Notes under the pieces: model-generated
The model's database searches: none
Told to the model about the DNA's origin: nothing
The model's input: the letters and a program-made list of their open reading frames with translations, nothing else
Made by a program: the position numbers and the translations under genes
Source: Saprospiraceae bacterium
GTDB lineage: Bacteria; Bacteroidota; Bacteroidia; Chitinophagales; Saprospiraceae
Assembly (NCBI GenBank): GCA_028280415.1
Contig: JANQLV010000023.1
Span: 62,001-126,000 of the forward strand
Reading direction: 5' to 3'
Length of the DNA: 64,000 nucleotides
Shown: positions 38,601 through 46,257 of the stretch, in pieces
Position numbering within the stretch: the stretch's first letter is position 1
Layout of the letters: each line of letters opens with the position of its first letter

Positions 38601-38929
38601 TCCGTTAATGCGATTTTAAATGCATTATCCTTTCCAACTAAGTGTTCCGTTTCAGCATATCCAATATAGGAAACAAGCAAAATATCATCATCTTTTACAT
38701 TTTCCAAAGTGAAATTCCCATAGATATCTGTCGTAGTCCCCTGTCCCGTATTTTTAACTGTAATGTTGGCTCCAATCAGGGGTTCCTGCGTATTTGCATC
38801 TGTAATAGTTCCGGAGATGGTCCTCTGTGCAGACAGAGAAAAGAACATAAATACGCCCAGCAAAGTCAATAGACCGGGCAGTAGTCTTTTTTGAAATGAG
38901 AAATAATGTAGTAGTACTGATTTTTCCAT
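35624..38929 (-). CDS. SusC/RagA-type TonB-dependent outer-membrane transporter
   Basis: The 1101-residue protein has a signal peptide ending near SLSAQ, a carboxypeptidase-regulatory-like domain (about 37-110; ISGTITDANTQEPLIGANIT), a TonB-plug domain (about 125-245; LDNLTGKVAGVNITQGG, SSSRIVIRGESSL, IASVTILRGANATALYGSRA) and a 22-strand barrel ending in an aromatic residue (GVTF). It imports substrate with energy from TonB-ExbBD. It heads the nine-gene minus-strand operon and is preceded by a candidate promoter (39024-39052) and a palindrome (39095-39113) shared with a divergent HTH protein. No N-terminal signalling (STN) domain is seen, so it is probably not regulated by a FecIR-type system. 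Confidence 0.95.
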   Translation of the reverse strand: MEKSVLLHYFSFQKRLLPGLLTLLGVFMFFSLSAQRTISGTITDANTQEPLIGANITVKNTGQGTTTDIYGNFTLENVKDDDILLVSYIGYAETEHLVGKDNAFKIALTEGGIALNEVTVTALGIKRATKALGYAAQEVDGADLSVVKTPNLLDNLTGKVAGVNITQGGSGVGSSSRIVIRGESSLSGDNQPLFVVNGVPISNSNGSNGRAQGNLETDYGNGAAEISPDDIASVTILRGANATALYGSRAANGVVLITTKSGQGTKGIGVSVSSATTFERALRIPDYQNKYGQGAGFNFEFVDGFGSGTNDNIDESWGPALDGRLMVQHQSKNGEGLRAGDFALRPDGYTDQETYEKLPWVPQPDNIENFFETGVSTNNNVSITGGNENSNFRLSYSNQYSQGILPNTDLRRNGVNLDLGHRFLDNKLRINANINYINSGSKNRPNNSYGTENIMYLWVWFGRQIPIESLRDYWQPGLEGIQQFNYNYNWHDNPYFTMFENTNSFNKDRILGNINLTYNITNNLSLMLRSGTDVFNDLREGRRAWSTQRFPLGQYREDKVYFQEINTDFLLQYNKNLNDNISLVVSAGGNQMTQENRFNQVAANELAVPGIYSFNNSNIPLLQNSFNSKRRINSLYANASIGINNAIYVDLAGRNDWASTLPAENNSYFYPSASVSFIASELFELPQDISFAKLRLGYGQVGNDTDPYSLQPYFQFLSNPYGTQLLGTEGNVLPNPDLKPERLTTFEIGTDLRFFGNRIGLDLTYYKNNATDQIISIPVSQTSGFGSKFINAGEIESTGIEALVSIVPVRTKNFQWETSINFTRARSKVISLTDDLETYEVSNNYLSVQAQVGQRMGDVYGTGFVLVDPENNEIVTVDDVADIESDWGHLYKDGFPVRDPNLRKLGNYNPDFMMGMHNRLTWKNISLGFLLDWRHGGVIMSRTLLIGGTSGLVAETAEYDRETHTFIGGQTKVSGVSTLDRPGFVEDENGNFVTNTEAVSARDFYWSHFNRGNEEVGIYDASFLKLRELSIGYTFGENIASKLGAQRLTFSIIGRNLLLFTENPHFDPETFSYDGNTIVPGVEDMATPSTRSVGFHLGVTF

Positions 38930-39023
38930 TCTGTAAGATTTAATTCTGTTCCAATAATTTAGAAATACACCGGATTAAAGAACTGACCGGTTTTTCGTTT
39001 GATAATTTTTGGGGATTCTGTTG

Positions 39024-39052
39024 CTAAATTAGATGGGAGATGTTATTTGCAA
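39024..39052 (-). promoter_or_regulatory. Candidate promoter of the susC operon
   Basis: On the minus strand TTG (39052-39050) is followed after 18 bases by TAATTTAG (39031-39024), one mismatch from TAnnTTTG. Predicted leader: about 90 bases. Confidence 0.45.
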
Positions 39053-39094
39053 GTATGAATGGAATTAACCAATTTTTAATAATTAATTAATTGA

Positions 39095-39113
39095 ATGAAT
39101 TAATTTAATTCAT
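39095..39113. promoter_or_regulatory. Perfect 19-bp palindrome, candidate operator
   Basis: ATGAATTAA, one central T, then TTAATTCAT. It lies 43 bases upstream of the predicted susC -33 element and 51 bases before the start of the divergent HTH gene, a natural place for an operator controlling both. The surroundings are A/T rich, which lowers the significance. Confidence 0.45.
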
Positions 39114-39133
39114 GGCTTTTAGAATACCTTTAG

Positions 39134-39149
39134 ATCGTTTTCGAACGAT
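39134..39149 (+). promoter_or_regulatory. Small perfect hairpin before the HTH gene
   Basis: ATCGTT, TTCG, AACGAT: a 6-base-pair stem with a UUCG-type tetraloop, 15 bases before the ATG at 39165. It could be a second operator half or a leader hairpin. Confidence 0.3.
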
Positions 39150-39164
39150 ATTCAAACAAAATCT

Positions 39165-40088
39165 ATGAGCAAAAAAGATCAGGTATTAATTCGGAAAGCA
39201 AAGGAAATACATGCTTTGTATCTTGAGCTTAATCGAAACGGATATAGAAATAAGGATTTGGCGAAGGTTCTAAATATCTACCCTTCAGCTTTTTCCGTTC
39301 TTTTCAATAAAATAATAAAAGCATTAACCAGCCTTTCGGAATACGATACAGATGTGTCGAAAAAAGTTCAACAACTGTTCAGCAGCTTTAATAATGTTTC
39401 TGAAGTCAAGACCCGGCAAAGAATTTCGGACTATATCGAAAAACTGAAAGAAGTAAAAATTCAATCTTCTGGCACTTCAGGAGAAAAGCTAAAGCGCTTC
39501 ATAGAAAACCTGATCGATGATTCGCCCAGAGAAGTAATGGCTCGACTCGAAGGCATTTATCACTGTTATTATTTGTCTTCTTTTGGTTATAAAATCAAAA
39601 GAGAACCACTGATGATTTCCTACAGTGCAATTAACGAGTCTTATCTTATCCGGAAGGGAAATGATATGGGACCTGCCAAATATCTGGGTTTTGGCTATCT
39701 CTCCAATAACCACATATTCACCATACAGATAAAAGAATTGGATACTTTAGTTCCGGACAATTATCTGGCACATTTCCATTTACCTCCTTCCTATTCTATC
39801 ACAATGAATTTGATGAAAGGAATTTCTGTCTCTATGTCAAATGCCTATCTGCCGATTTCGAGAAAAGTCATTTTGCACAAGTATTCAAATGAGACCAGGA
39901 TGGAAGTTTTTAACAAACAAGAAACTTTCTTTTTCAAAGATGAATCGATGGTAGATAATTCTATCGTTCAGTACTTGCAAAAATCTGCGGATTATATTGA
40001 ATACCTACCCATTCCTCAGCCGAGTTATGATGTGGATGATCTGGTGAAAGAAGAGCGCTTGAAAATGGTTAAATTAGAAGAGGGCTAA
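39165..40088 (+). CDS. Uncharacterised HTH-containing protein, candidate regulator of the susC operon
   Basis: I recognise no named family for this 307-residue protein. The first 60 residues read as a helix-turn-helix (LYLELNRNGYRNKDLAKVLN then IYPSAFSVLFNKI), similar in pattern to phage-type or Xre-type DNA-binding domains. Residues 120-300 form a predicted alpha/beta domain with SYSAINESYLIRKGNDMGPA and many aromatic residues, perhaps a ligand sensor. It is divergent from the susC operon with a palindrome between them, which is the classic layout of a local regulator. Its end overlaps that of the convergent glycosyltransferase gene by 4 bases. Confidence 0.6.
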   Translation: MSKKDQVLIRKAKEIHALYLELNRNGYRNKDLAKVLNIYPSAFSVLFNKIIKALTSLSEYDTDVSKKVQQLFSSFNNVSEVKTRQRISDYIEKLKEVKIQSSGTSGEKLKRFIENLIDDSPREVMARLEGIYHCYYLSSFGYKIKREPLMISYSAINESYLIRKGNDMGPAKYLGFGYLSNNHIFTIQIKELDTLVPDNYLAHFHLPPSYSITMNLMKGISVSMSNAYLPISRKVILHKYSNETRMEVFNKQETFFFKDESMVDNSIVQYLQKSADYIEYLPIPQPSYDVDDLVKEERLKMVKLEEG

Positions 40089-41242
40089 TCCGTCAATTTA
40101 TTCAATAATCCCTTTAAGCTTTCAAAAATGCGTAAGCCTATAGCATCCCAGTTTGCTTCGTTCATTACGCGAAGCCGCCCGTTTTCTCCGAGCTGATTTC
40201 TAAAAGTATCATCTTCATAAAGGCGGATAATTGCCCGTGCTAAATGATTGGGATTTTCAGTTTCCACCAACAGGCCGGTTTCTTCATGCAGGATCGCACT
40301 CGGGATACCTCCGGTGTCAGAACCAATTACTGCTTTCCCCGCTGCGTTTGCCTCCAGAAATACAATCCCAAAGCCCTCTACATCGGGCAGTACTGCCCGG
40401 GCAGGCATGCAGAAAATATCACAAAGGTTATAGTATTGGTTTAGGTCCTTGTAAGGAATCTTTCCCGTAAAAGTAACAGAGTCCTTTAATCCAAGCTCTT
40501 GACATTGGTTTTTCAGTTCCGCTTCATAAGGTCCAGTGCCCCCAATGATGTAATGTACATTGGAAATCTTTCTGATTATTTCCGGAAGTGCATTTAAAAT
40601 AATATCCATCCCTTTTCGGTGAACCAATCTGCATAAACTGAAAATAATGAATTGCCCTTCCCGTCCAAATTCTTTTTTCAAATTCCTTCCTTTTATCGGA
40701 AAAAATTGCGCAGGATTTGTTCCGTTAATAACGATTACTTGCTTTTGTTCTTTTATCCCATATTCCGACAAGGTATCCGCTGTAAATTGACTAACGGGCA
40801 GAAAAAGGTCTGCTTGCTGCAGGCATTTTCTTTTATGGTTTTCATACCATTTGCGAAGTAGTGGATTTTTTTTAAATGGGTTGAAAAAATATTCCCGGGC
40901 ATGCGCCGCCACTATAATATACCTGGCATTTGCTTTCCTTTTAGCAAGAATACCCACCGGGATCGTTTGCCATTGTGCATGAAAAACAATATCTACTTTC
41001 CGGGCATTGAGGTATTTATCAATGGTAGATTTCCCCGTCCAGCCCAATAATTCGTTCCTGCTTTTCACTCTTATTACATCATAATTCAAAGCCTGATCTA
41101 TAACCTGTGCCTCAGGTTTATCCGGAGCAAAGAGTACAAAATCATCCGCATGAAGTGCCAGTCTATTCGCTACTTCATAGGAATAGGTTTGTATCCCTCC
41201 ATGTTCAGGGGGGAAATCCTGCGTAATAAATGCAATTTTCAA
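40085..41242 (-). CDS. Glycosyltransferase family 4 (GT-B fold)
   Basis: The 385-residue enzyme starts with the typical KIAFITQDFPPEHGGIQTY. It has the C-terminal donor-binding half with SLCRLVHRKGMDIILNALP, IIGGTGPYEAELKNQ and the E-x7-E motif in EGFGIVFLEANAAGKAVIG. It transfers a sugar from a nucleotide donor to a growing surface glycan in the cytoplasm. It is the last gene of the minus-strand polysaccharide locus. The start appears to be TTG at 41242, because the conserved N-terminus begins there. The donor sugar cannot be inferred. Confidence 0.9.
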   Translation of the reverse strand: MKIAFITQDFPPEHGGIQTYSYEVANRLALHADDFVLFAPDKPEAQVIDQALNYDVIRVKSRNELLGWTGKSTIDKYLNARKVDIVFHAQWQTIPVGILAKRKANARYIIVAAHAREYFFNPFKKNPLLRKWYENHKRKCLQQADLFLPVSQFTADTLSEYGIKEQKQVIVINGTNPAQFFPIKGRNLKKEFGREGQFIIFSLCRLVHRKGMDIILNALPEIIRKISNVHYIIGGTGPYEAELKNQCQELGLKDSVTFTGKIPYKDLNQYYNLCDIFCMPARAVLPDVEGFGIVFLEANAAGKAVIGSDTGGIPSAILHEETGLLVETENPNHLARAIIRLYEDDTFRNQLGENGRLRVMNEANWDAIGLRIFESLKGLLNKLTD

Positions 41243-41258
41243 GTATTGTATTTTTAGA

Positions 41259-42161
41259 TCATCTCGGAATCAAAATCTTGTTGGACAGAAATCCATCCCG
41301 GCTATTTGCTTTGAAGCGCCGGATAAAAAATTCAATTAATCGTTCCCAGGGAAAGGAAAGTATAAATAAAATGTAAATGTACTTATCAAAATTGATATTC
41401 ATAGACATCAAAATCCCGAAATGCATTCCGATTAGAGTCAATCCGATAAATGGTCTGGTTTTTTTAAACCAAAACAGAAAACCGAATAGCTCGGCTAATA
41501 ATCCAAAGACCAGGATAAGTGTAGCAGCAAGCTTGCTGTCAAATATTAATTTTTGTAATGAATTTGGCACGAATGCTCCTGTTTGTGAGAGAACATCTAC
41601 ACTTCGCTCTCCCAACCATAGCCATAAGTGTTCGCCACTCACCCAGGCTGGTCCGGTCGCGATCAATTTGCAGATCGCTGCCGAAGTATATCCCAGACCG
41701 ATATAAAAAATAGCGAGGCCCAATGCAAAACGTCTGGCTTCTTTTTCCTGCTTAAAAAATATAAAAGCCAAAGCCAGGCCAAGTAAAGTCATGGCTACAA
41801 TATTGGATCCATGAGAGATTTCTCCCTGAGAAAAGCGGGCAATATATTGAAAGTGAAACAGGATCAAGGCAATGAGGTAACCCCAGGAAAAACGACGGAA
41901 AAAACTCAAGGCAATAAATACCGTAGCTCCTATGGCAATCAGAACAGGTGTGACATCATTAAATAAGGTACTGACATCAAAATATTGTGCTAATCCAAGG
42001 GGCAATACAACTCCTTGCAATTTGGGGATATAAGTTGACCAGGACCAGATATACTGGAGGGAAAACAGGCAAACAAAAAATTCGTACATCCTGAAAAAAA
42101 TCAATTCACTCAAACTTTCCTCCCGATTCCAGTCGAATAAGTGTATAAAAAAACGTTGCAT
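41259..42161 (-). CDS. HTTM-type multi-pass membrane protein
   Basis: The 300-residue protein has about eight hydrophobic segments and resembles the horizontally transferred transmembrane (HTTM) domain of vitamin-K-dependent gamma-carboxylase-like proteins: SELIFFRMYEFFVCLFSLQY at the start, then AIFYIGLGYTSAAICKLIAT, GPAWVSGEHLWLWLG and GLTLIGMHFGILMSMNI. No carboxylase C-terminal domain is present and the biochemical role is unknown. It follows a 158-residue partner gene with only one base between them, and the pair lies inside a surface-polysaccharide locus. Confidence 0.7.
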   Translation of the reverse strand: MQRFFIHLFDWNREESLSELIFFRMYEFFVCLFSLQYIWSWSTYIPKLQGVVLPLGLAQYFDVSTLFNDVTPVLIAIGATVFIALSFFRRFSWGYLIALILFHFQYIARFSQGEISHGSNIVAMTLLGLALAFIFFKQEKEARRFALGLAIFYIGLGYTSAAICKLIATGPAWVSGEHLWLWLGERSVDVLSQTGAFVPNSLQKLIFDSKLAATLILVFGLLAELFGFLFWFKKTRPFIGLTLIGMHFGILMSMNINFDKYIYILFILSFPWERLIEFFIRRFKANSRDGFLSNKILIPR

Positions 42162-42162
42162 A

Positions 42163-42639
42163 TTAGTTGAATTGGGGGTTTAAAATAATGCTGTCCTGAT
42201 ACATTAATAAAAGAGGTTTATAATCTTGTATCACTTCCTTTTGATCATTGAGATGACCTTTTACTTCGTAAAGCAATAACTTCCTATCTACTAACTGACT
42301 TTTAAATAGCACGCGAATATTTTCCTTGTTTTCAGCGTCCCAGGAATCCACTTTTTGAATATAGTTAGCGATATCATTCTGGTTAATCCCTACCTCATCC
42401 ATTGCAAAGATTTTTCCCGGAAGTGTTTCCAGCGTTCTGGATTGCCAGTATTGATTAGAAGGGGTTTCGCTCACATCTCTGACCAGGGAGCGGGTCCAGG
42501 TTCTTCCTGCTTGTGAAAACATTGGATAAACACTGAAGGGCCAGAATTCGCCAAGGTGAGTAGCAACTAATAAGGCCTGAGTAAGAAACAAAGCCCAAAA
42601 GAAGCGTTTCTGTCGGAATAATGTTTTTTGTTTTTTCAC
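42163..42639 (-). CDS. Unknown membrane-anchored protein, partner of the HTTM protein
   Basis: This 158-residue protein has one N-terminal membrane helix (FFWALFLTQALLVATHLG) followed by WPFSVYPMFS and an extracytoplasmic part of about 110 residues with no cysteine pair or catalytic motif. The WPF-YPMF segment recalls short proteins found beside HTTM genes, but I cannot name a family. The start is GTG at 42639. It is almost fused to the HTTM gene (one base apart), so a joint complex is likely. Confidence 0.55.
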   Translation of the reverse strand: MKKQKTLFRQKRFFWALFLTQALLVATHLGEFWPFSVYPMFSQAGRTWTRSLVRDVSETPSNQYWQSRTLETLPGKIFAMDEVGINQNDIANYIQKVDSWDAENKENIRVLFKSQLVDRKLLLYEVKGHLNDQKEVIQDYKPLLLMYQDSIILNPQFN

Positions 42640-42780
42640 AGTTGGTTATTTTTTGAGATAAACTTTTCTAATAACTAATGAAAATCTTTCAGGTTTTGTG
42701 AATTAGATGATTTTTTTGTGAATTTTTACGAAATGAGGGCGAGGTTAATAATTAAATGTTCAAAAAAAGGATACAAAGGC

Positions 42781-43704
42781 CTAGCTGGACTTTTGAGGTT
42801 TTATTTGAAATATACTGTATAAAATGAGGTTTAGTACTTTGCCTAATGCGGTGATCATCAGATAGACAGCCATAATTTCTGCCTGCGGAATATGGTACAA
42901 TTCTGTCACTTTTGCATAAATCCCCAGGAGCAAAATATCCTGACTCGGAAGAAAAGGGATTCGACTGGAGATTACTTTAATTGCCAGAAAGGTAAACCAG
43001 ATATTAACCGGAATTTCAGGAAGTGCCGCTACACACATTAATATTTCAAGACCATAAACTGTAATAATTCTCAATTCATGAATACCAAATATTTTAATGG
43101 CAGTTAACGTATCAAAAGCTATTATCCTTTTTCTAAAATAGATTGCTAAAAAAAGTACGACAAGTACTAAAACCCCAATGGTGATAATTGTGGTATGACT
43201 AATGGTAATAAAGTCCAAGAAATTAATTTGCCCAAGGTAGGTCAACACACTAAGAAGAATAATGGCAGTCAGGGTAGAAGCAAAGGAGGAAATGATATTA
43301 TTATCCTTTACAACATTGAACAAATATTTATCACTAACGTCCAGGTGTTTTTTCCCCCAGGCGAAAAAATAAGCCTCTCCGGAATAAGCAACTACATCGA
43401 CATTCAGTATTTTTTTGATCATAAAAACTTTGAAGCCTTCCCAAAAGGTAAAATTTAGAGAAAGTCGATAAATGAACTGTTCAGAAACGGGCAAGGCCAG
43501 GTAAGCGAGTAAGAAGAGCAGATAAAACCAGGGGTTAACCGGCAAGGCTTTGATAATTGCCAGCCAGCCAATTTTATGTAACTGATAAACCAGAAAAACA
43601 AAAATACCGATCACCAAAACGGTGCGAAAGAAACGAATCAGTTTTTTACCGACAGGTTGTTCTGCAAAAACGCTCCAGGCTCGTATGATTTTTTTAAAGT
43701 TCAA
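42781..43704 (-). CDS. Flippase-like membrane protein (LPG synthase TM-region type)
   Basis: The 307-residue protein has about eight hydrophobic segments, with YLALPVSEQFIYRLSLNFTF near the third and ISSRIPFLPSQDILLLGIYA near the sixth. The overall length and the conserved loop before the last helices look like the lysylphosphatidylglycerol synthase transmembrane family (UPF0104, AglD-like), many of which sit in glycan loci. The start is TTG at 43704, directly after the stop of the glycosyltransferase-like gene, so the two are coupled. Substrate is unknown. Confidence 0.6.
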   Translation of the reverse strand: MNFKKIIRAWSVFAEQPVGKKLIRFFRTVLVIGIFVFLVYQLHKIGWLAIIKALPVNPWFYLLFLLAYLALPVSEQFIYRLSLNFTFWEGFKVFMIKKILNVDVVAYSGEAYFFAWGKKHLDVSDKYLFNVVKDNNIISSFASTLTAIILLSVLTYLGQINFLDFITISHTTIITIGVLVLVVLFLAIYFRKRIIAFDTLTAIKIFGIHELRIITVYGLEILMCVAALPEIPVNIWFTFLAIKVISSRIPFLPSQDILLLGIYAKVTELYHIPQAEIMAVYLMITALGKVLNLILYSIFQIKPQKSS

Positions 43705-43705
43705 T

Positions 43706-44698
43706 TTATGGAGCTTGTTTCAAAATCGGGTGAGCAATTTTACCGTTTTTTAAATCTTCGTAGATTTTGTCTGCAAAATCCAGAAATGGTTGCTTCTCAT
43801 GTAACCAGCCGAAGTGCAGGCAATATGGCGTGACCATCATATAATCGCTTTTACCCGGACTCAAGCCGGCCATTTTTGTCAACAGGCTTTGTAGCCACCT
43901 TTGCTTCAGGCCGCGCAAACTGTAGACAAAAGCATCGGTATAGAACTTGCATCTTACTTGTGTGAAGTCATCATTATATTCCGTATAGTTACTGATAAAA
44001 TCGAGCTGTGCACTTTCCTGCCCAATCATCCAGGGATAAACCGGAAGATTCATTTTTGACATCGCCATGGCCAGACTCCATTCACAGGATTCCATATTGC
44101 GGCCACTTTCTTTTAAACGGCTTTGAAAATGCGTTTTGTCTATATTCCGCAAATACATCGAAGCTTGCTCGGATACTTTTTTAGTTAAATCGTAATCCCG
44201 GGAATACATCACTCCGGACTGGACCCGGCTCAAGTACTTCAATCCAAACGTTTTGAGTGTTTTTTTCCTCTTTCCCAACAAGATGATTTTTAAAATTGCC
44301 CAGCCTTTCGGCGCTCCAAAGAAGATATCGGCTTTAAGGTGCCCGGTGATTGTAAAAGGATATGGCGCTAAAGATTCCCAGAGTCGATCCGGATTTTTAC
44401 ACCAAATAATATCACTATCTAAAAACAAATTTTTTTCAAAAAAAAGAAACCGATATGTATGATGTTTAAATCCAACAATGGAACAATGCTCAGGACCGAT
44501 TTCGTGTATCACTTCAAACAAACGGTCGAGTCCGGTTTGATGCAATAATTCAACATGCCCTTTATCGCAAACAATCGCTACGGGTCTACTCCGGTCATAT
44601 CTCCTTAAAGAATACACCGAAGCAATCACATGTCCAAGATATTTCTCTTTGCCATAGCTTACATAAACATATCCTTCTTTGTGCCTCGTATTATTCAA
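43706..44698 (-). CDS. Glycosyltransferase-like protein with a GT-A type DxD motif
   Basis: The 330-residue protein starts with YVYVSYGKEKYLGHVIASVYSLRRYDRSRP, the pattern of GT8-like and other GT-A nucleotide-sugar transferases. It has a metal-binding DSD motif (NLFLDSDIIW), a Ser/Gly-rich middle (YLSRVQSGVMYSRDYD) and a late HFGW segment that may supply the final metal ligand. It has no signal peptide. The start is TTG at 44698 with no in-frame ATG nearby. It lies between the O-antigen ligase/polymerase gene and the flippase-like gene in the polysaccharide operon. Donor and acceptor are unknown. Confidence 0.65.
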   Translation of the reverse strand: MNNTRHKEGYVYVSYGKEKYLGHVIASVYSLRRYDRSRPVAIVCDKGHVELLHQTGLDRLFEVIHEIGPEHCSIVGFKHHTYRFLFFEKNLFLDSDIIWCKNPDRLWESLAPYPFTITGHLKADIFFGAPKGWAILKIILLGKRKKTLKTFGLKYLSRVQSGVMYSRDYDLTKKVSEQASMYLRNIDKTHFQSRLKESGRNMESCEWSLAMAMSKMNLPVYPWMIGQESAQLDFISNYTEYNDDFTQVRCKFYTDAFVYSLRGLKQRWLQSLLTKMAGLSPGKSDYMMVTPYCLHFGWLHEKQPFLDFADKIYEDLKNGKIAHPILKQAP

Positions 44699-44784
44699 AA
44701 TATTTGTTTTATACGAAAAGAGTAAAATTAAACCCGGTGAGGTATTTTTAGTATATGAACCGCTTTTAAAACCAACGGCCTCTA

Positions 44785-46257
44785 TTATTTGTTTTGAACA
44801 GCTTGCTGTCGGATTTGCTTTTTATTCAACAAATCCACATTAATGATAATGACCATATTCATAAAAAAGAAAGTTCCCATTTTATCCGTCTCGATCATAT
44901 CGTTGATTAGTAGAAAGGCATTGATTACAACCAAGGACAAGACCGCAGCCATCGCAAGTCCCTTCAACGTTTTATCCCTGGAGCGATGGTACACTTGCTC
45001 CCCTTTGATCAGCGCATAAAAGCTCAGTGCTAAAAAGATCAGCATGCCCGGGAATCCTTGCTCCACCAACATCAGCAAGAAATAACAATGTATGGTTGAT
45101 TGTTCGGGATTATCACTTACATAGGTTCTAAAACTGGATACGGTATAGGGTTTGTAAAAATTGTAAAAATTTCCAGGGCCATACCCCACCAGGGGCTTAT
45201 CTTTAATCATCCGGAGACCTGCTATCCAGCGATAAAATCTTTCCATAGTAGAAATATCCTCCCCGGCAACCGTAGCTTCTACCAGATTGTCAAATTTTCT
45301 ATGCACTACCGTATGTTCATAGTCCGGTGCATAATCCAGATAAGTGTTATTATTAATCAGGTAAGCAAATAAGCCGATTCCCCCGATTACTGAAACAATT
45401 AGTGCAATCTTGACTAGTTTAAACCGAACCACAAAATAGGCTCCAATCGCTAAAAACAGGGTAACATAGGCCGTCCGGGTATAGGAAAACTGAATAGCTA
45501 TAAGCATAATCAGTACCGATGCATTGATCAATATACGCATAAAACTATAGGAGCGATACCACTGTCGGGCAAACCAGACAAAGGGAATAAACAGGGCCAG
45601 TAAAGCAGCATAGTTTACATGATTTCGATAAAACGGTTTGAGCGTTTTTTCGACAGTATTAAAGGTGAATCCATAGGCAGCGTGTCGTAGCAGGATGATC
45701 CCAACAGTAAATAAAAGCGGTATAAGAATACACCAGAAGAATGTTTTCATATCCTTCTTCTCTTTCAACATACTCCCCGCCATAAAGAAGAAAACGGTAA
45801 CGTACCAAAGCTTTGCCAAGGAGAATTTCAGAGAGACAAGAAAAAGACTCGAACTGATAGTCGTAGCAAAAATCCAAAAAAGGTGAAGTGCCAATAACAA
45901 GGCCAGTGGATGCCGGATAAATTCACTGCTCATCTCCCGACCGTGCCTTAAGACGTAAACACCATAAACCATCATGAGTCCAATCATCAGCGGTTCGGTG
46001 GGCAGATCAGTGGCCAGCCCATTATCAAAATAAAACTCCGTTGACAAAGGAATACAAATTAATAGTAGGAAAAAGATTTTCCGGAAATCAACGAGGGTCA
46101 TATAGGCCAATATCAAAAAGGCCGGTATAGCTGCCAGGTAATACATCTCAAAGATAATCCCCAGTAAGATGCTCAGCACTGTAATCGCCGCAAAGCCTTT
46201 GAATATTTGCAGACTTTGATTCGGAATGCCTGATATGTTAGCTTGACTATTTGGCAT
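44785..46257 (-). CDS. O-antigen ligase/polymerase-type membrane protein (Wzy/WaaL)
   Basis: This 490-residue protein has about 12 hydrophobic segments and the large periplasmic loop of the Wzy_C/WaaL family with FYRWIAGLRMIKDKPLVGYG, PGNFYNFY and IHCYFLLMLVEQGFPGMLIF. It either polymerises glycan repeat units or ligates the glycan to its carrier; the sequence alone does not decide. It overlaps the Wzz-type gene by 11 bases. Together with Wzx and Wzz it defines a Wzy-dependent polysaccharide route. Confidence 0.88.
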   Translation of the reverse strand: MPNSQANISGIPNQSLQIFKGFAAITVLSILLGIIFEMYYLAAIPAFLILAYMTLVDFRKIFFLLLICIPLSTEFYFDNGLATDLPTEPLMIGLMMVYGVYVLRHGREMSSEFIRHPLALLLALHLFWIFATTISSSLFLVSLKFSLAKLWYVTVFFFMAGSMLKEKKDMKTFFWCILIPLLFTVGIILLRHAAYGFTFNTVEKTLKPFYRNHVNYAALLALFIPFVWFARQWYRSYSFMRILINASVLIMLIAIQFSYTRTAYVTLFLAIGAYFVVRFKLVKIALIVSVIGGIGLFAYLINNNTYLDYAPDYEHTVVHRKFDNLVEATVAGEDISTMERFYRWIAGLRMIKDKPLVGYGPGNFYNFYKPYTVSSFRTYVSDNPEQSTIHCYFLLMLVEQGFPGMLIFLALSFYALIKGEQVYHRSRDKTLKGLAMAAVLSLVVINAFLLINDMIETDKMGTFFFMNMVIIINVDLLNKKQIRQQAVQNK

